25,514 nt of DNA, taken from contig CAZSBF010000063.1 of assembly GCA_964605185.1 (NCBI GenBank), positions 1-25,514 on the forward strand, in the 5' to 3' direction. The notes under the pieces were generated by a model. That model did not search any database. It saw only the letters and a program-made list of their open reading frames with translations, and was not told where the DNA came from. A program made the position numbers and the translations under genes. This document shows positions 1 to 7,211 of this stretch, in pieces. Within the stretch, counting starts at the first letter, position 1; each line of letters opens with the position of its first letter. The stretch comes from JACRIM01 sp964605185. Lineage in GTDB: Bacteria > Planctomycetota > Phycisphaerae > UBA1845 > UTPLA1.

Positions 1-77
1 CATTTACGAATAAAAGTTGAATGACCCCGATTCATCCCAAAGAAGCTATTGCAATCACTAGGAGAGGGCATAGACAA

Positions 78-773
78 TCACCTCCTCGGACGTATCCTGT
101 GGCATCGGCTAGCAAATACGAGCCACAATACAAGCCACAGGGACATTGGCTCGGGAACATCAGACAGACTGAACGCAGTACTACCGCCAACAGTGAACCA
201 GTCACTGGCTAATACGCTCTTGATCGCCTGGCCTGTTAAGATTCCTGCCCCGGCCTCCCATCGGAACATTGTGTTTACATCCCCCAATTGGACGATTTCT
301 AGCCAGCACCGGACGCCAGATTGCAAGTAAACGGGTGCTGTGAGGTCCACGGTGAATCGCTGCTCAATCGGTGACCCGCCGACACCGATAATCCGCCCGG
401 TGGGCATTCGGCTCGGATTGAAAAAGGTCTCATCCATCAGAACGACGCTCTCATCGGGCAGGCCATCGCCGGCACGCGCGCCCATGATGCGAATCTGGAT
501 GGTCTCTGTGGCCGGCGGCGGTGTGGCAGGCGTGCCGGAGCCGCCGTAGAAGCCCCACCACGTGATGCGGCGTACCGTCGCATCTTGTGTTAATAGGATG
601 TTGTCGGCCTCGCGCTGCCAGAGTCGGCGGCCGAGCATGTCGATGAAATCGGTATCGCTGGCAAAACCACCAGTGAGGATGGGCAGTTGCTCGACGATGA
701 CATCGGCACCGGCCGGAGCGGCAGTCAGCGTGACTAGAAGGGCAAGTACGACTGTTTGACGATTCAGGTTCAT
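78..773 (-). CDS. PEP-CTERM sorting-signal protein, secreted, function unknown
   Basis: A 231-residue secreted protein. The N-terminus is a signal peptide (MNLNR, then a hydrophobic stretch ending near APAGA). The C-terminus is a PEP-CTERM tripartite signal: VPEP at about 206-209, a hydrophobic helix, then an Arg-rich tail (RIRPRR). In this family an exosortase removes the tail and the product is anchored or released at the cell surface. The middle is beta-rich with no catalytic motif I recognise. The ATG at 773 was chosen over an upstream in-frame ATG at 815 because GGAGAAG precedes it at normal spacing and it begins the signal peptide. A TATAAT lies about 50 bases upstream. Seen: both end signals. 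Inferred: surface display. The cargo function is unknown. Confidence 0.88.
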   Translation of the reverse strand: MNLNRQTVVLALLVTLTAAPAGADVIVEQLPILTGGFASDTDFIDMLGRRLWQREADNILLTQDATVRRITWWGFYGGSGTPATPPPATETIQIRIMGARAGDGLPDESVVLMDETFFNPSRMPTGRIIGVGGSPIEQRFTVDLTAPVYLQSGVRCWLEIVQLGDVNTMFRWEAGAGILTGQAIKSVLASDWFTVGGSTAFSLSDVPEPMSLWLVLWLVFASRCHRIRPRR

Positions 774-823
774 TGGGCAACTTCTCCAACAGATTCGGTA
801 GGCACAGCAGTGCAATTACTCCT

Positions 824-829
824 ATTATA
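824..829 (-). promoter_or_regulatory. Candidate -10 box for the PEP-CTERM gene
   Basis: A perfect TATAAT on the minus strand about 50 bases before the ATG at 773. No good -35 hexamer sits 16-18 bases upstream (a TTGGAC is 22 bases away), so this is only a candidate. Confidence 0.35.
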
Positions 830-960
830 GCCCACCACAGGGCTTCGCCTCGTCCAACAAAGGCGCACATCGCCCACGGTCCGCATTAGCGCGCCGCGCG
901 CACCGATCACGCGCACGCTTCAACCCCTCGTTCTCATTCGCCCGAACTCGAATGCCCTGT

Positions 961-1001
961 TGCGTGGTGACGACCGGACGCTTGGTCCGCGTCACCACGC
1001 A
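961..1001. repeat. Long inverted repeat (12 bp + 5 bp stem)
   Basis: The outer arm TGCGTGGTGACG (961-972) pairs exactly with CGTCACCACGCA (990-1001). Two unpaired bases follow, then an inner CGGAC/GTCCG stem (975-979 with 985-989) closes a five-base loop. It is not followed by a T-run on either strand, so it is not a typical intrinsic terminator. It sits mid-way in non-coding DNA. Confidence 0.8.
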
Positions 1002-1294
1002 GGTATGTTTCCAAACACACGGGCAATTTGCGTGCCACATACCCCGATAATCACGCAAGAGCGGCGAGCATCATGCGTTGCACCAATTCTGCAGGAGGGA
1101 ATACCACATCGACGATTGCGGGACTTTCCACAGGTACTGCGGAAAAGCACGAGAAGAGATTTATCAAATCTTTGGTACAGTTGGAATTGCGATTGGCTGG
1201 TTGGCGCGGACGACGTGAATCTCCGTTGTGGCGTGATACGTGCGGTGGCACTGTCAGTCGTGCCAACGGCACTAGGGGTGGGGATGGTATCCGG

Positions 1295-1347
1295 GCCCAG
1301 CGATGAATCGCTGGGCTATTATCAAGTTGTCCCTAACGGGACTTGAT
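1295..1347. repeat. Paired palindromes, REP-like element
   Basis: The first palindrome is GCCCAGCGAT (1295-1304), a 2-base loop, then ATCGCTGGGC (1307-1316), a perfect 10-bp stem. It is followed at once by an imperfect hairpin in which ATCAAGT (1321-1327) pairs with ACTTGAT (1341-1347) and CCC pairs with GGG around TAAC. Two adjacent hairpins in non-coding DNA resemble REP/BIME elements. They lie 21 bases past the stop of the minus-strand CAP gene and could stabilise or end its transcript. Confidence 0.7.
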
Positions 1348-1368
1348 CATTAGGCGTTGCGCGGTGCC

Positions 1369-2013
1369 CTATTCCGAGTTGCGGGACGTTGCGGCGGATG
1401 TGCTTGATGTTGTCGTGACAGGCACGTTGTTCGTCGCCGTCTCTTCCCCCGCCGTGATCGGCCGGCCGAATTCAAGAACCCAGCACGGGCTGTTCTTGCC
1501 GCCTTCTTTGACGGCGACGCCGAGTTCGGTGAATGACGGGTCGAGGATGTTGGCCTTGTGGCCCGGGGAGTTCATCCATTCGGCGACGGTCTGGTCGATG
1601 TCGCGCTGGCCGGCCGCGAGGTTCTCGCCGATTTTGATGAACGGGTAGCCGAAGTCGGAGGCGCGGCGGTCGACGGTGGAGCCGTCGAACGGGTCGGTGT
1701 GATCGAAAAAGTCGCCCTCGATCAAACGGCAGGCATAAAACTCGGCGAGCTGGTTGAGGGTGTCGTTGGCGCGAAGCGGTTGCAGCTTGGCTTTAGCGCG
1801 TTCGTTGTTCACGGCGCGAAGAAGATCGCGCGTGACGGTCGATTTGTTGGCGACATCGCGGCAGGCGTCGGCGAAGAACAACCGCGCGGCGAAGGATTGC
1901 GGATCCTGGGCATCATGAGGACCGAGGGGGAGATTCTGATGATCCTGACAGCCGGCGGCGCTGACCGCGAGCAGCAGTGCCGCGAAACAAGCATGTCGGG
2001 TTCTGTTTCGCAC
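1369..2013 (-). CDS. CAP/SCP-domain lipoprotein
   Basis: A 214-residue lipoprotein with a CAP (SCP/PR-1-like) domain. The lipobox is SAAGC, with the lipidated Cys at residue 22. The CAP core spans roughly residues 60-190. Visible hallmarks are the first helix (LLRAVNNERAKA...L), the HTDPFDGSTVDRRAS segment, IGENLAAG, and AEWMNSPGHKANILDPSFTELGVAV. A Ser/Thr-rich tail follows. Bacterial CAP proteins are usually secreted and their activity is mostly undefined. I chose a GTG at 2013 rather than the longer frame starting at 2115. It has GGAG 10 bases upstream and gives a normal short lipoprotein signal, whereas the longer form would put about 34 Arg/Pro-rich residues in front. The gene is divergent from pcm. 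Confidence 0.9.
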   Translation of the reverse strand: MRNRTRHACFAALLLAVSAAGCQDHQNLPLGPHDAQDPQSFAARLFFADACRDVANKSTVTRDLLRAVNNERAKAKLQPLRANDTLNQLAEFYACRLIEGDFFDHTDPFDGSTVDRRASDFGYPFIKIGENLAAGQRDIDQTVAEWMNSPGHKANILDPSFTELGVAVKEGGKNSPCWVLEFGRPITAGEETATNNVPVTTTSSTSAATSRNSE

Positions 2014-2130
2014 GATCAGGAGACTCCGTTTCCGCCGGGGTGGGCGGGGCTTCCGCGATACCCATTCTATCGGCCTCGGTGGATGCAATCTCACGTGGGT
2101 ACGGCTACGATTCATAAGGTCAGGTCCAAT

Positions 2131-2136
2131 AAGGAG
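2131..2136 (+). promoter_or_regulatory. Ribosome site that fixes the TTG start of pcm
   Basis: AAGGAG ends 8 bases before the TTG at 2145. This supports TTG over the internal ATG at 2202 as the start. Confidence 0.75.
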
Positions 2137-2144
2137 CTACGTTT

Positions 2145-2819
2145 TTGATCGGCGTCGGTTCGGGAGAAAAACGGCAGGATCGCTCGGCCGAACGGGCGGT
2201 CATGGTGGAGACGCAGCTCGTTCCCCGGGGAATCCGCGACGTGCGAGTGCTGGAGGCGATGCGCACGATTTGCCGGGAAGAATTTGTGCCGCCGCCTTAT
2301 TGGGAGGACGCGTATGCGGATCGGGCGCTCGCGGTTGGATATGGGCAGACGATCTCGCAGCCGTACATCGTCGCGTACATGACGGAGTGGCTGGGCGTCG
2401 GCCCGCAGCATCATGTGTTGGAAGTGGGAACGGGCACGGGGTATCAGACGGCGGTGCTGGCGCGATTGGCGCGCTCGGTGGTGACGGTGGAGCGCATCGC
2501 GGAGTTGAGCGAGACGGCGCGGGAACGCGTAGCGAGCGCGGATGTTTCGAATGTGACATTCATCGTCGGTGATGGCGGACGGGGCGCGACTGAGTATGGC
2601 CCGTTCGATCGCATCATGGTGACGGCCGCAGCGCCGAGGGTGCCGGTGACGCTGCTCGAGCAGCTTTCCGACGGTGGGCGCATGGTGCTGCCGGTGGGTG
2701 AGGAAGGGGACCAGCGGTTGCTGCTGGTGGAGCGGCGCGGCGGGCAACTGATCGAAACGAACCTTCTTCGCGTGCGGTTCGTTCCATTGTTGGGGGAGGC
2801 GGGGTTTAGCGGCGAGTAA
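2145..2819 (+). CDS. pcm: Protein-L-isoaspartate O-methyltransferase
   Basis: Transfers a methyl group from SAM to L-isoaspartyl residues of aged proteins, starting their repair. At 224 residues it has normal family length. Diagnostic motifs are GQTISQP (67-73), characteristic of PCMT, and the SAM-binding motif I VLEVGTGTGYQTAVLA (from about 91). The acidic end of strand 2 follows (TVERI), then GDGGRG (PCMT commonly has GDG) and FDRIMVTAAAP. The TTG start has AAGGAG 8 bases upstream. The next genes on this strand are HtrA-type proteases, so the segment groups protein repair with protein removal. A 275-base gap with repeats separates them, so co-transcription is not certain. Confidence 0.96.
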   Translation: MIGVGSGEKRQDRSAERAVMVETQLVPRGIRDVRVLEAMRTICREEFVPPPYWEDAYADRALAVGYGQTISQPYIVAYMTEWLGVGPQHHVLEVGTGTGYQTAVLARLARSVVTVERIAELSETARERVASADVSNVTFIVGDGGRGATEYGPFDRIMVTAAAPRVPVTLLEQLSDGGRMVLPVGEEGDQRLLLVERRGGQLIETNLLRVRFVPLLGEAGFSGE

Positions 2820-2876
2820 TCAGTCGGATAGCGGAACAGCGAGGCGACATTTTTCTTCATCGTGACCCCACCCTAG

Positions 2877-2977
2877 CCCTCCCCTTGTCAAGGGGAGGGA
2901 AAAAAGGCGCGGCTAGCTTTCCCTTCATCAAGGGGAGGGAAAGAGACGCGGCTTGCTTTCCCATCATCAACGGGAGG
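2877..2977. repeat. Palindrome plus about 40-bp tandem repeat (2.3 copies)
   Basis: CCCTCCCCTTG (2877-2887), one base, then CAAGGGGAGGG (2889-2899) form a near-perfect 23-base palindrome. The block beginning TCAAGGGGAGGGAAA at 2888 recurs at 2928, and a decayed third copy (TCAACGGGAGG) starts at 2967, so the period is 39-40 bases. It lies in the untranslated leader region of the htrA-like gene. An in-frame upstream ATG-less extension of that gene would read through it, which is unlikely to be real. Confidence 0.75.
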
Positions 2978-3094
2978 TTTGCTGTTGCGACTTGCGACCG
3001 GGGTGAGCATCGGCGAGACTGGCCGTCGGAACGCCGCACGGGGGCGGCGATATCCCCTGTTGATGTATGGCCGCTTCGTATTGAAGGGATCGTT

Positions 3095-5230
3095 ATGCAG
3101 AATCGCATGCCGGCGTGGAAGCTTTTGCTGTTGATGGGCGTGGTGGTGGTGTTCGCGGCGTCCGCGCGACTTGTGGCGCAACAGCCCGCCGCGGAGCCGG
3201 ATACGAAAAAGGTCGATCAGCTTCGTGAAGACCTGCGTCAGATGATCGAACTGGCCCGCGATCGCGTGTTTCCCGCGCTGGTGAACATCCACGTGGTGTC
3301 GGTGAATTATTACGACGGCAAGGAACACAAGAGCCAGTCGGTGGGCAGCGGCACGATCGTCTCGGCCGAGGGGCATGTGGTGACGAACTATCACGTCACC
3401 TCCAAGGGCAAGAAGTTCAAGGTCACGCTGGCGGACAAGCAGGAGATATCCGCAACGCTGGTGGGCGAAGATCCGCTGACCGATCTCGCAGTGATCAAGC
3501 TGAATCTCGCGGAGTTGAAAAGCCCGGCGACGACGTTGCCGGTGGCGAAGTTCGGTAACTCGGATGACTTGCAGGTGGGTGATTATGTCATGGCGATGGG
3601 GTCGCCGCTGGCGCTGTCGCGGTCGGTGACGTTGGGGATTGTGTCGAACACGGAGCGCGTGTTTGCCGGGGGCAGCGATGATGACGCGGAAGACATGGAG
3701 TTGGAGGCGGGGCAGCGGACCGGACTGTTTACGCGGTGGATTCAGCATGACTCGCTGATTCACCCGGGCAACAGCGGCGGCCCGTTGGTGAATCTGCGCG
3801 GCGAGATCGTCGGCGTGAATGAACTGGGCGGGAACTCGATGGGGTTCGCGATTCCGAGCAACCTCGCGAAGTTCGTGACCGACGGGCTGATCAAGAACAA
3901 GGAGATCACGCGGAGCTGGATTGGTGTGAGCTTCAAGTCGATCGAGAAAACCGGGTATGACAAGGGCGTGCTGGTCAATTCGGTGGTGAAGGATTCACCG
4001 GCCGACAAGGCGGGGATCAAGGCCGGGGATGTGCTGCTGCTCATCGACGGACAGGCGGTGACGGTGCGATTCCCCGAGGAGATTCCACCACTGATGAAGC
4101 GGATTGCCGATGTGCCGGTGGGTTCGGTGATTCGAGCGTCGTATCAGCGTGAGGGGCAGACGGCCAACGCCGAAATCACGACGGTGAAACTGGAAAAGGA
4201 TCGCGGCGATGAGGCATCGCTGCGGTCGTGGGGGGTGACGGTTGAGGAAATCACGGAGCGGATGTTCCGAGAGAATCGCATGGAGTCGCGCGACGGGGCC
4301 TACGTGGGAAGCGTGCGATCGGGCGGGCCTGCGCAGTTGGCCGAACCGGCGATGTCGTCGGGCGATGTGATCAAGTCGATCGACAATGAGAAGGTCGGCG
4401 ACCTGCACGACATGATCAAGGTGTATGAGAAGATCATGGCGATGGAGCCGCTGCCGGAATTTGTGCTGGTCGAATTCGACCGCGCGGGGAAGAGCCATCT
4501 GACGCTGCTCAAGCCGAAGCCCGAGGAGAACGAGCCGCCGCCGCGGGAAGTGGCCAAGGCGTGGCTCGGCGTGGCGACTCAGCCGATCATCGACAAGTTG
4601 GCGAAGAAGCTCGGGCACCCGGAGGACTTGGGTTACCGCATTACGCGGATTTATCCGAATACGCTGGCGGCCAAGTCGGAGTTGAAGGTTGGGGACATCA
4701 TTACATCGCTCAATGGCGAGAAACTTCGGCCGCGCGGGATGCAGGACTCGGGGTTGTTCGCGCGGGCCGTGCGTAAGTTGAAGATCGACGAGCCGGCGGA
4801 GTTGACGGTGCTTCGCGGGAATGCGAAGGAGAAGGTGACCGTCACGCTGGAGCGAACACGGCTGACGCCGGAAGAGGCCCGCCGGGCGCGGAATCAGGAT
4901 TTCGAACTGACCGTGCGGGAGCTGACCTTTTTCGACCGCGACGAGCATCGGTGGGATGAGAAGGTTGACGGTGTGTTGGTGGAGCAGGCGGAGTCGGCCG
5001 GCTGGGCCGGGCTCGGCGGCCTGGAGCCGGACGATTTGATTCTGAAGATCAACCAGCACGAGATCAAGGACCTCAAGTCCTACAAGAAGGCGATGAAGGC
5101 CATTGCCAAGGAGCAGCCGCAGCGCGTGGTGTTCGTGGTGCTTCGCGGCGTGCAGACGCGATTTCAGTTTGTGGAGCCGGAGTGGAAGCCGAATCTTCCG
5201 GGTGATGACAAGAAGGCCGCGGGAAAATAG
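3095..5230 (+). CDS. HtrA/DegP-like serine protease with four PDZ-like domains
   Basis: A 711-residue periplasmic or membrane-tethered trypsin-like protease. The N-terminus is a signal peptide or anchor (hydrophobic residues 9-27). The protease domain carries the full triad: His100 in GHVVTNYHV, Asp130 in DPLTDLAVIKL and Ser227 in GNSGGP. An acidic insertion (about 193-205, SDDDAEDMELE) precedes the Ser loop. PDZ-like modules begin near residues 275 (WIGVSF), 379 (WGVTVEE), 490 (WLGVATQ) and 602 (DFELTVREL). DegP-type enzymes usually have two PDZ domains, so four is long. The ATG at 3095 has GAAGGGA at good spacing. The frame is open upstream to 2885, but that runs through repeats. The next gene starts 10 bases after the stop, so they form an operon. 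Likely role: envelope protein quality control. Confidence 0.95.
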   Translation: MQNRMPAWKLLLLMGVVVVFAASARLVAQQPAAEPDTKKVDQLREDLRQMIELARDRVFPALVNIHVVSVNYYDGKEHKSQSVGSGTIVSAEGHVVTNYHVTSKGKKFKVTLADKQEISATLVGEDPLTDLAVIKLNLAELKSPATTLPVAKFGNSDDLQVGDYVMAMGSPLALSRSVTLGIVSNTERVFAGGSDDDAEDMELEAGQRTGLFTRWIQHDSLIHPGNSGGPLVNLRGEIVGVNELGGNSMGFAIPSNLAKFVTDGLIKNKEITRSWIGVSFKSIEKTGYDKGVLVNSVVKDSPADKAGIKAGDVLLLIDGQAVTVRFPEEIPPLMKRIADVPVGSVIRASYQREGQTANAEITTVKLEKDRGDEASLRSWGVTVEEITERMFRENRMESRDGAYVGSVRSGGPAQLAEPAMSSGDVIKSIDNEKVGDLHDMIKVYEKIMAMEPLPEFVLVEFDRAGKSHLTLLKPKPEENEPPPREVAKAWLGVATQPIIDKLAKKLGHPEDLGYRITRIYPNTLAAKSELKVGDIITSLNGEKLRPRGMQDSGLFARAVRKLKIDEPAELTVLRGNAKEKVTVTLERTRLTPEEARRARNQDFELTVRELTFFDRDEHRWDEKVDGVLVEQAESAGWAGLGGLEPDDLILKINQHEIKDLKSYKKAMKAIAKEQPQRVVFVVLRGVQTRFQFVEPEWKPNLPGDDKKAAGK

Positions 5231-5240
5231 GGAGTGACTC

Positions 5241-6137
5241 ATGAATATTAAGAAACAAATCGCGGCCGTCGGACTGGTCGCGGTGATTTTGAGTGCGATG
5301 CCGTCGCGAGCGGATGATGGCGGCGAGTATGCGAAGATCGTTGCCGAGGCGGGTCCTGCGTTTGTGACGGTGAAGTTCGTGTTGAAGATGGAGGGGCAGT
5401 TCGGCAATCGCGAGAGCGAGGCCGAGATCACCGGGGTGATGGTCGATGCCGGCGGGCTGGTGCTCTGCGGCAACACGCGCTTCGGATCGCCGCGGATGAT
5501 GCGCCAAGTCGGCGGCAGCGCGACGCCGACGGATATCAAGGTGCTCATCGGCGATGACACGGAAGGGCTGGAGGCGAAGGTCTTGGCGCGCGACAGCGAG
5601 CTGGACCTTGCATGGGTGCAGATCAAGAAACCGGGCGACAGAAAGTTTGTCTTTGTTGATTTAACCAAATCAGCCACGCCCGAGGTCGGCCAGCGGGTGA
5701 TGACGCTGCGAAAGATGGCCAAGTACTTCGATCGCGTCCTGACGGTCGGCGAAGGCCGGATCGCGGGCAAGACGAAGAAGCCGCGCGATCTGTTTGTGCC
5801 GAGCGGATTGGGCGGTTTGGAGCCGGGTCTGCCGGTCTTTGCGACAAACGGGCAGGTGATTGGTATTTCCGTGGTGCAGATGCCGGAGGATGAAGAGCTT
5901 CAGGGCATGGCGTTCACCGGCATCGGGCGCGACATTTCCAACGGGTTGATCCTGCCGACGAGCGAGGTGGTGAAGGCGACGGCCCGCGCGAAGGAAGCGG
6001 GCAGCAAGGATAAGGACGAGGACGACGACGACGACAAGGCGAAGAAGCCTGACGAGAAGAAGAAGGCGAAGGCGTCCAAATCCGCGGATGATGAAGACGA
6101 GAGCGACAAAGAGGATGACAAGGCGGATGATGAGTAA
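5241..6137 (+). CDS. Catalytically dead HtrA-like protein with charged tail
   Basis: A 298-residue secreted protein: signal peptide 1-24, then a trypsin-like fold that aligns with its upstream neighbour but lacks catalytic residues. The segment matching GHVVTNYHV reads GGLVLCGNTRF, so the catalytic His is Arg80. DSELDLAWVQI keeps the Asp (122). The segment matching GNSGGPLV reads LEPGLPVF, placing Pro185 at the Ser position. No PDZ domain follows. Instead residues about 241-298 are a low-complexity Lys/Asp/Glu tail. GGGAG precedes the ATG. The gene is 10 bases behind the active protease, so it is probably co-made as a partner, adaptor or decoy. The pseudo-protease reading comes from my hand alignment; the partner role is inference. 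Confidence 0.88.
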   Translation: MNIKKQIAAVGLVAVILSAMPSRADDGGEYAKIVAEAGPAFVTVKFVLKMEGQFGNRESEAEITGVMVDAGGLVLCGNTRFGSPRMMRQVGGSATPTDIKVLIGDDTEGLEAKVLARDSELDLAWVQIKKPGDRKFVFVDLTKSATPEVGQRVMTLRKMAKYFDRVLTVGEGRIAGKTKKPRDLFVPSGLGGLEPGLPVFATNGQVIGISVVQMPEDEELQGMAFTGIGRDISNGLILPTSEVVKATARAKEAGSKDKDEDDDDDKAKKPDEKKKAKASKSADDEDESDKEDDKADDE

Positions 6138-6190
6138 AGGGCGGCGCGGCGCGATAGAGGATGGAACCGAAAAAGTTGAATGCCCTTTTT
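6136..6190 (+). terminator. Possible terminator after the htrA-like pair
   Basis: AAAGGGC at 6136-6142, overlapping the stop codon, can pair with GCCCTTT at 6182-6188, which runs into a T-rich tract. The 39-base loop is long, so the call is weak. Confidence 0.25.
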
Positions 6191-6238
6191 ATTTCCTTCT
6201 TTTTATTACCCGAAGCGTGCGTGTTTGGGAATTGACTA

Positions 6239-6544
6239 ATGGCAAAGAAGTCGTTGGTTCTAAGTGCCCTAGGTCTGACTGATGTTGTCGCCATCATCTT
6301 GTTTGCGACCTGCGTGCTGGAGAGGTCAATAGATTCTATGTTCAGAATTGCTTATTATGGCGTTCTGTTCTTGATCATACAATTTGTAATTCTAATCTGT
6401 GGCGTTACAGCGTATGCAACGTCAGGCAGGCACGTTATTGGGGTAATCATTATCATCCATTGGGTGATATGTGTAATAGTAGTTAGTCTCTACAACAACA
6501 ACGGATACGGATTGCGAGACTGGCTGTTTGGGCTCCAACGCTAA
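6239..6544 (+). CDS. Small hypothetical membrane protein in AT-rich DNA
   Basis: A 101-residue protein that is mostly hydrophobic, with about three membrane helices (near residues 7-27, 38-58 and 65-85) and a short Arg-containing C-terminus (RDWLFGLQR). I recognise no family. Its codons (many ending in A or T, with AGG and ATA used) differ strongly from the GC-rich neighbours, and the surrounding few hundred bases are also AT-rich, which suggests recent acquisition. The ribosome site is weak (GGGAATTG before the ATG). It could still be a chance frame, but the clean helix pattern and unbroken length favour a real gene. Confidence 0.55.
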   Translation: MAKKSLVLSALGLTDVVAIILFATCVLERSIDSMFRIAYYGVLFLIIQFVILICGVTAYATSGRHVIGVIIIIHWVICVIVVSLYNNNGYGLRDWLFGLQR

Positions 6545-6690
6545 TGGCCTACTCTCATCGTTCGAGCGGGACCGCCACCTATACTATTGCAACACTTGCC
6601 GCCAACACCGATGCCCCCAATTGTTTCACCGCGTCGGCGAATCTATCATAAATCAAGGTGCCACTGCTCAATGCACGATCGCTTCAGCTA

Positions 6691-7146
6691 TTAAGTAGTC
6701 TGGACAATGGTCATCGTGTCGCCGATGGTGAAGGCCCCCGCTTTGCGAATTCGACCCAGCACGCCGCCGCGGCACTCGGGCTTCAGCGCTTCGCGCAGGC
6801 CCATGTGTAGTTGATCCATCAGATCGCAGGGGTGCGTTTCCTGTGTGATTTCCACTTCGATGTCGCCGAGGCGAACGGTCTTGCCGATGAGATGGCCGAG
6901 CGTTGGGCAATCGACGAGCACATTGGCCCGCCGCGTGTGCCAGGGAAGTTCCGCGTTCAACTGGCCTGTGGTCGTCTTCCATTGCTGAGATGAGATGAAG
7001 CTGATGCCGCGGTTGGGTGCGACGGCGTGGTCGCCCTCGATGCCACCGTCGACGGTTGCGCGGGCCGTTGAGATTTCGGTGACGGGGCCGCGCTTTTCAT
7101 GACGAACGACGATTGAGAGGACTTTTCCGACGGGTTGTGGGTTCAT
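6691..7146 (-). CDS. MOSC-domain protein
   Basis: A 151-residue single-domain MOSC protein (molybdenum cofactor sulfurase C-terminal type). Seen: VDGGIEGDHA near residues 32-41, RGISFISSQQ, a THPC motif with Cys107, and KPECRGGVLGRI with Cys125-Arg126, typical of the MOSC fold. Stand-alone MOSC proteins are thought to handle sulfur or molybdenum cofactor-type ligands, and some are linked to detoxifying N-hydroxylated bases. No cofactor-synthesis gene lies nearby to narrow this down. The start is the ATG at 7146, preceded by AGGTGG. A longer in-frame form from 7194 would add 16 Arg/Pro-rich residues and is less likely. Confidence 0.88.
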   Translation of the reverse strand: MNPQPVGKVLSIVVRHEKRGPVTEISTARATVDGGIEGDHAVAPNRGISFISSQQWKTTTGQLNAELPWHTRRANVLVDCPTLGHLIGKTVRLGDIEVEITQETHPCDLMDQLHMGLREALKPECRGGVLGRIRKAGAFTIGDTMTIVQTT

Positions 7147-7211
7147 GATCCACCTATTACGGCGGATCGTAGGAGGCGGTTCGCGCCGAGGCAACCCGCC
7201 CGGCGGAACCG

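Larger units (their letters stand above)
774..1368. other. Gene-free stretch of about 600 bases with hairpins
   Basis: No convincing gene lies between the PEP-CTERM gene and the CAP lipoprotein. Short open frames exist on both strands, but none has a plausible protein signature or a ribosome site that sets it apart. It holds one long hairpin (961-1001) and a double hairpin next to the CAP stop codon (1295-1347), listed separately. Confidence 0.7.

Noticed and set aside
2885..3094. Upstream extension of the htrA-like protein by 70 residues
   Set aside because: It would translate the tandem repeats. The ATG at 3095 has a good ribosome site and starts the signal peptide.
3995..5770. 591-codon open frame on the minus strand opposite the htrA-like genes
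   Set aside because: It spans two genes with clear domains on the other strand. Its translation is His/Arg/Leu-rich with no domain pattern.
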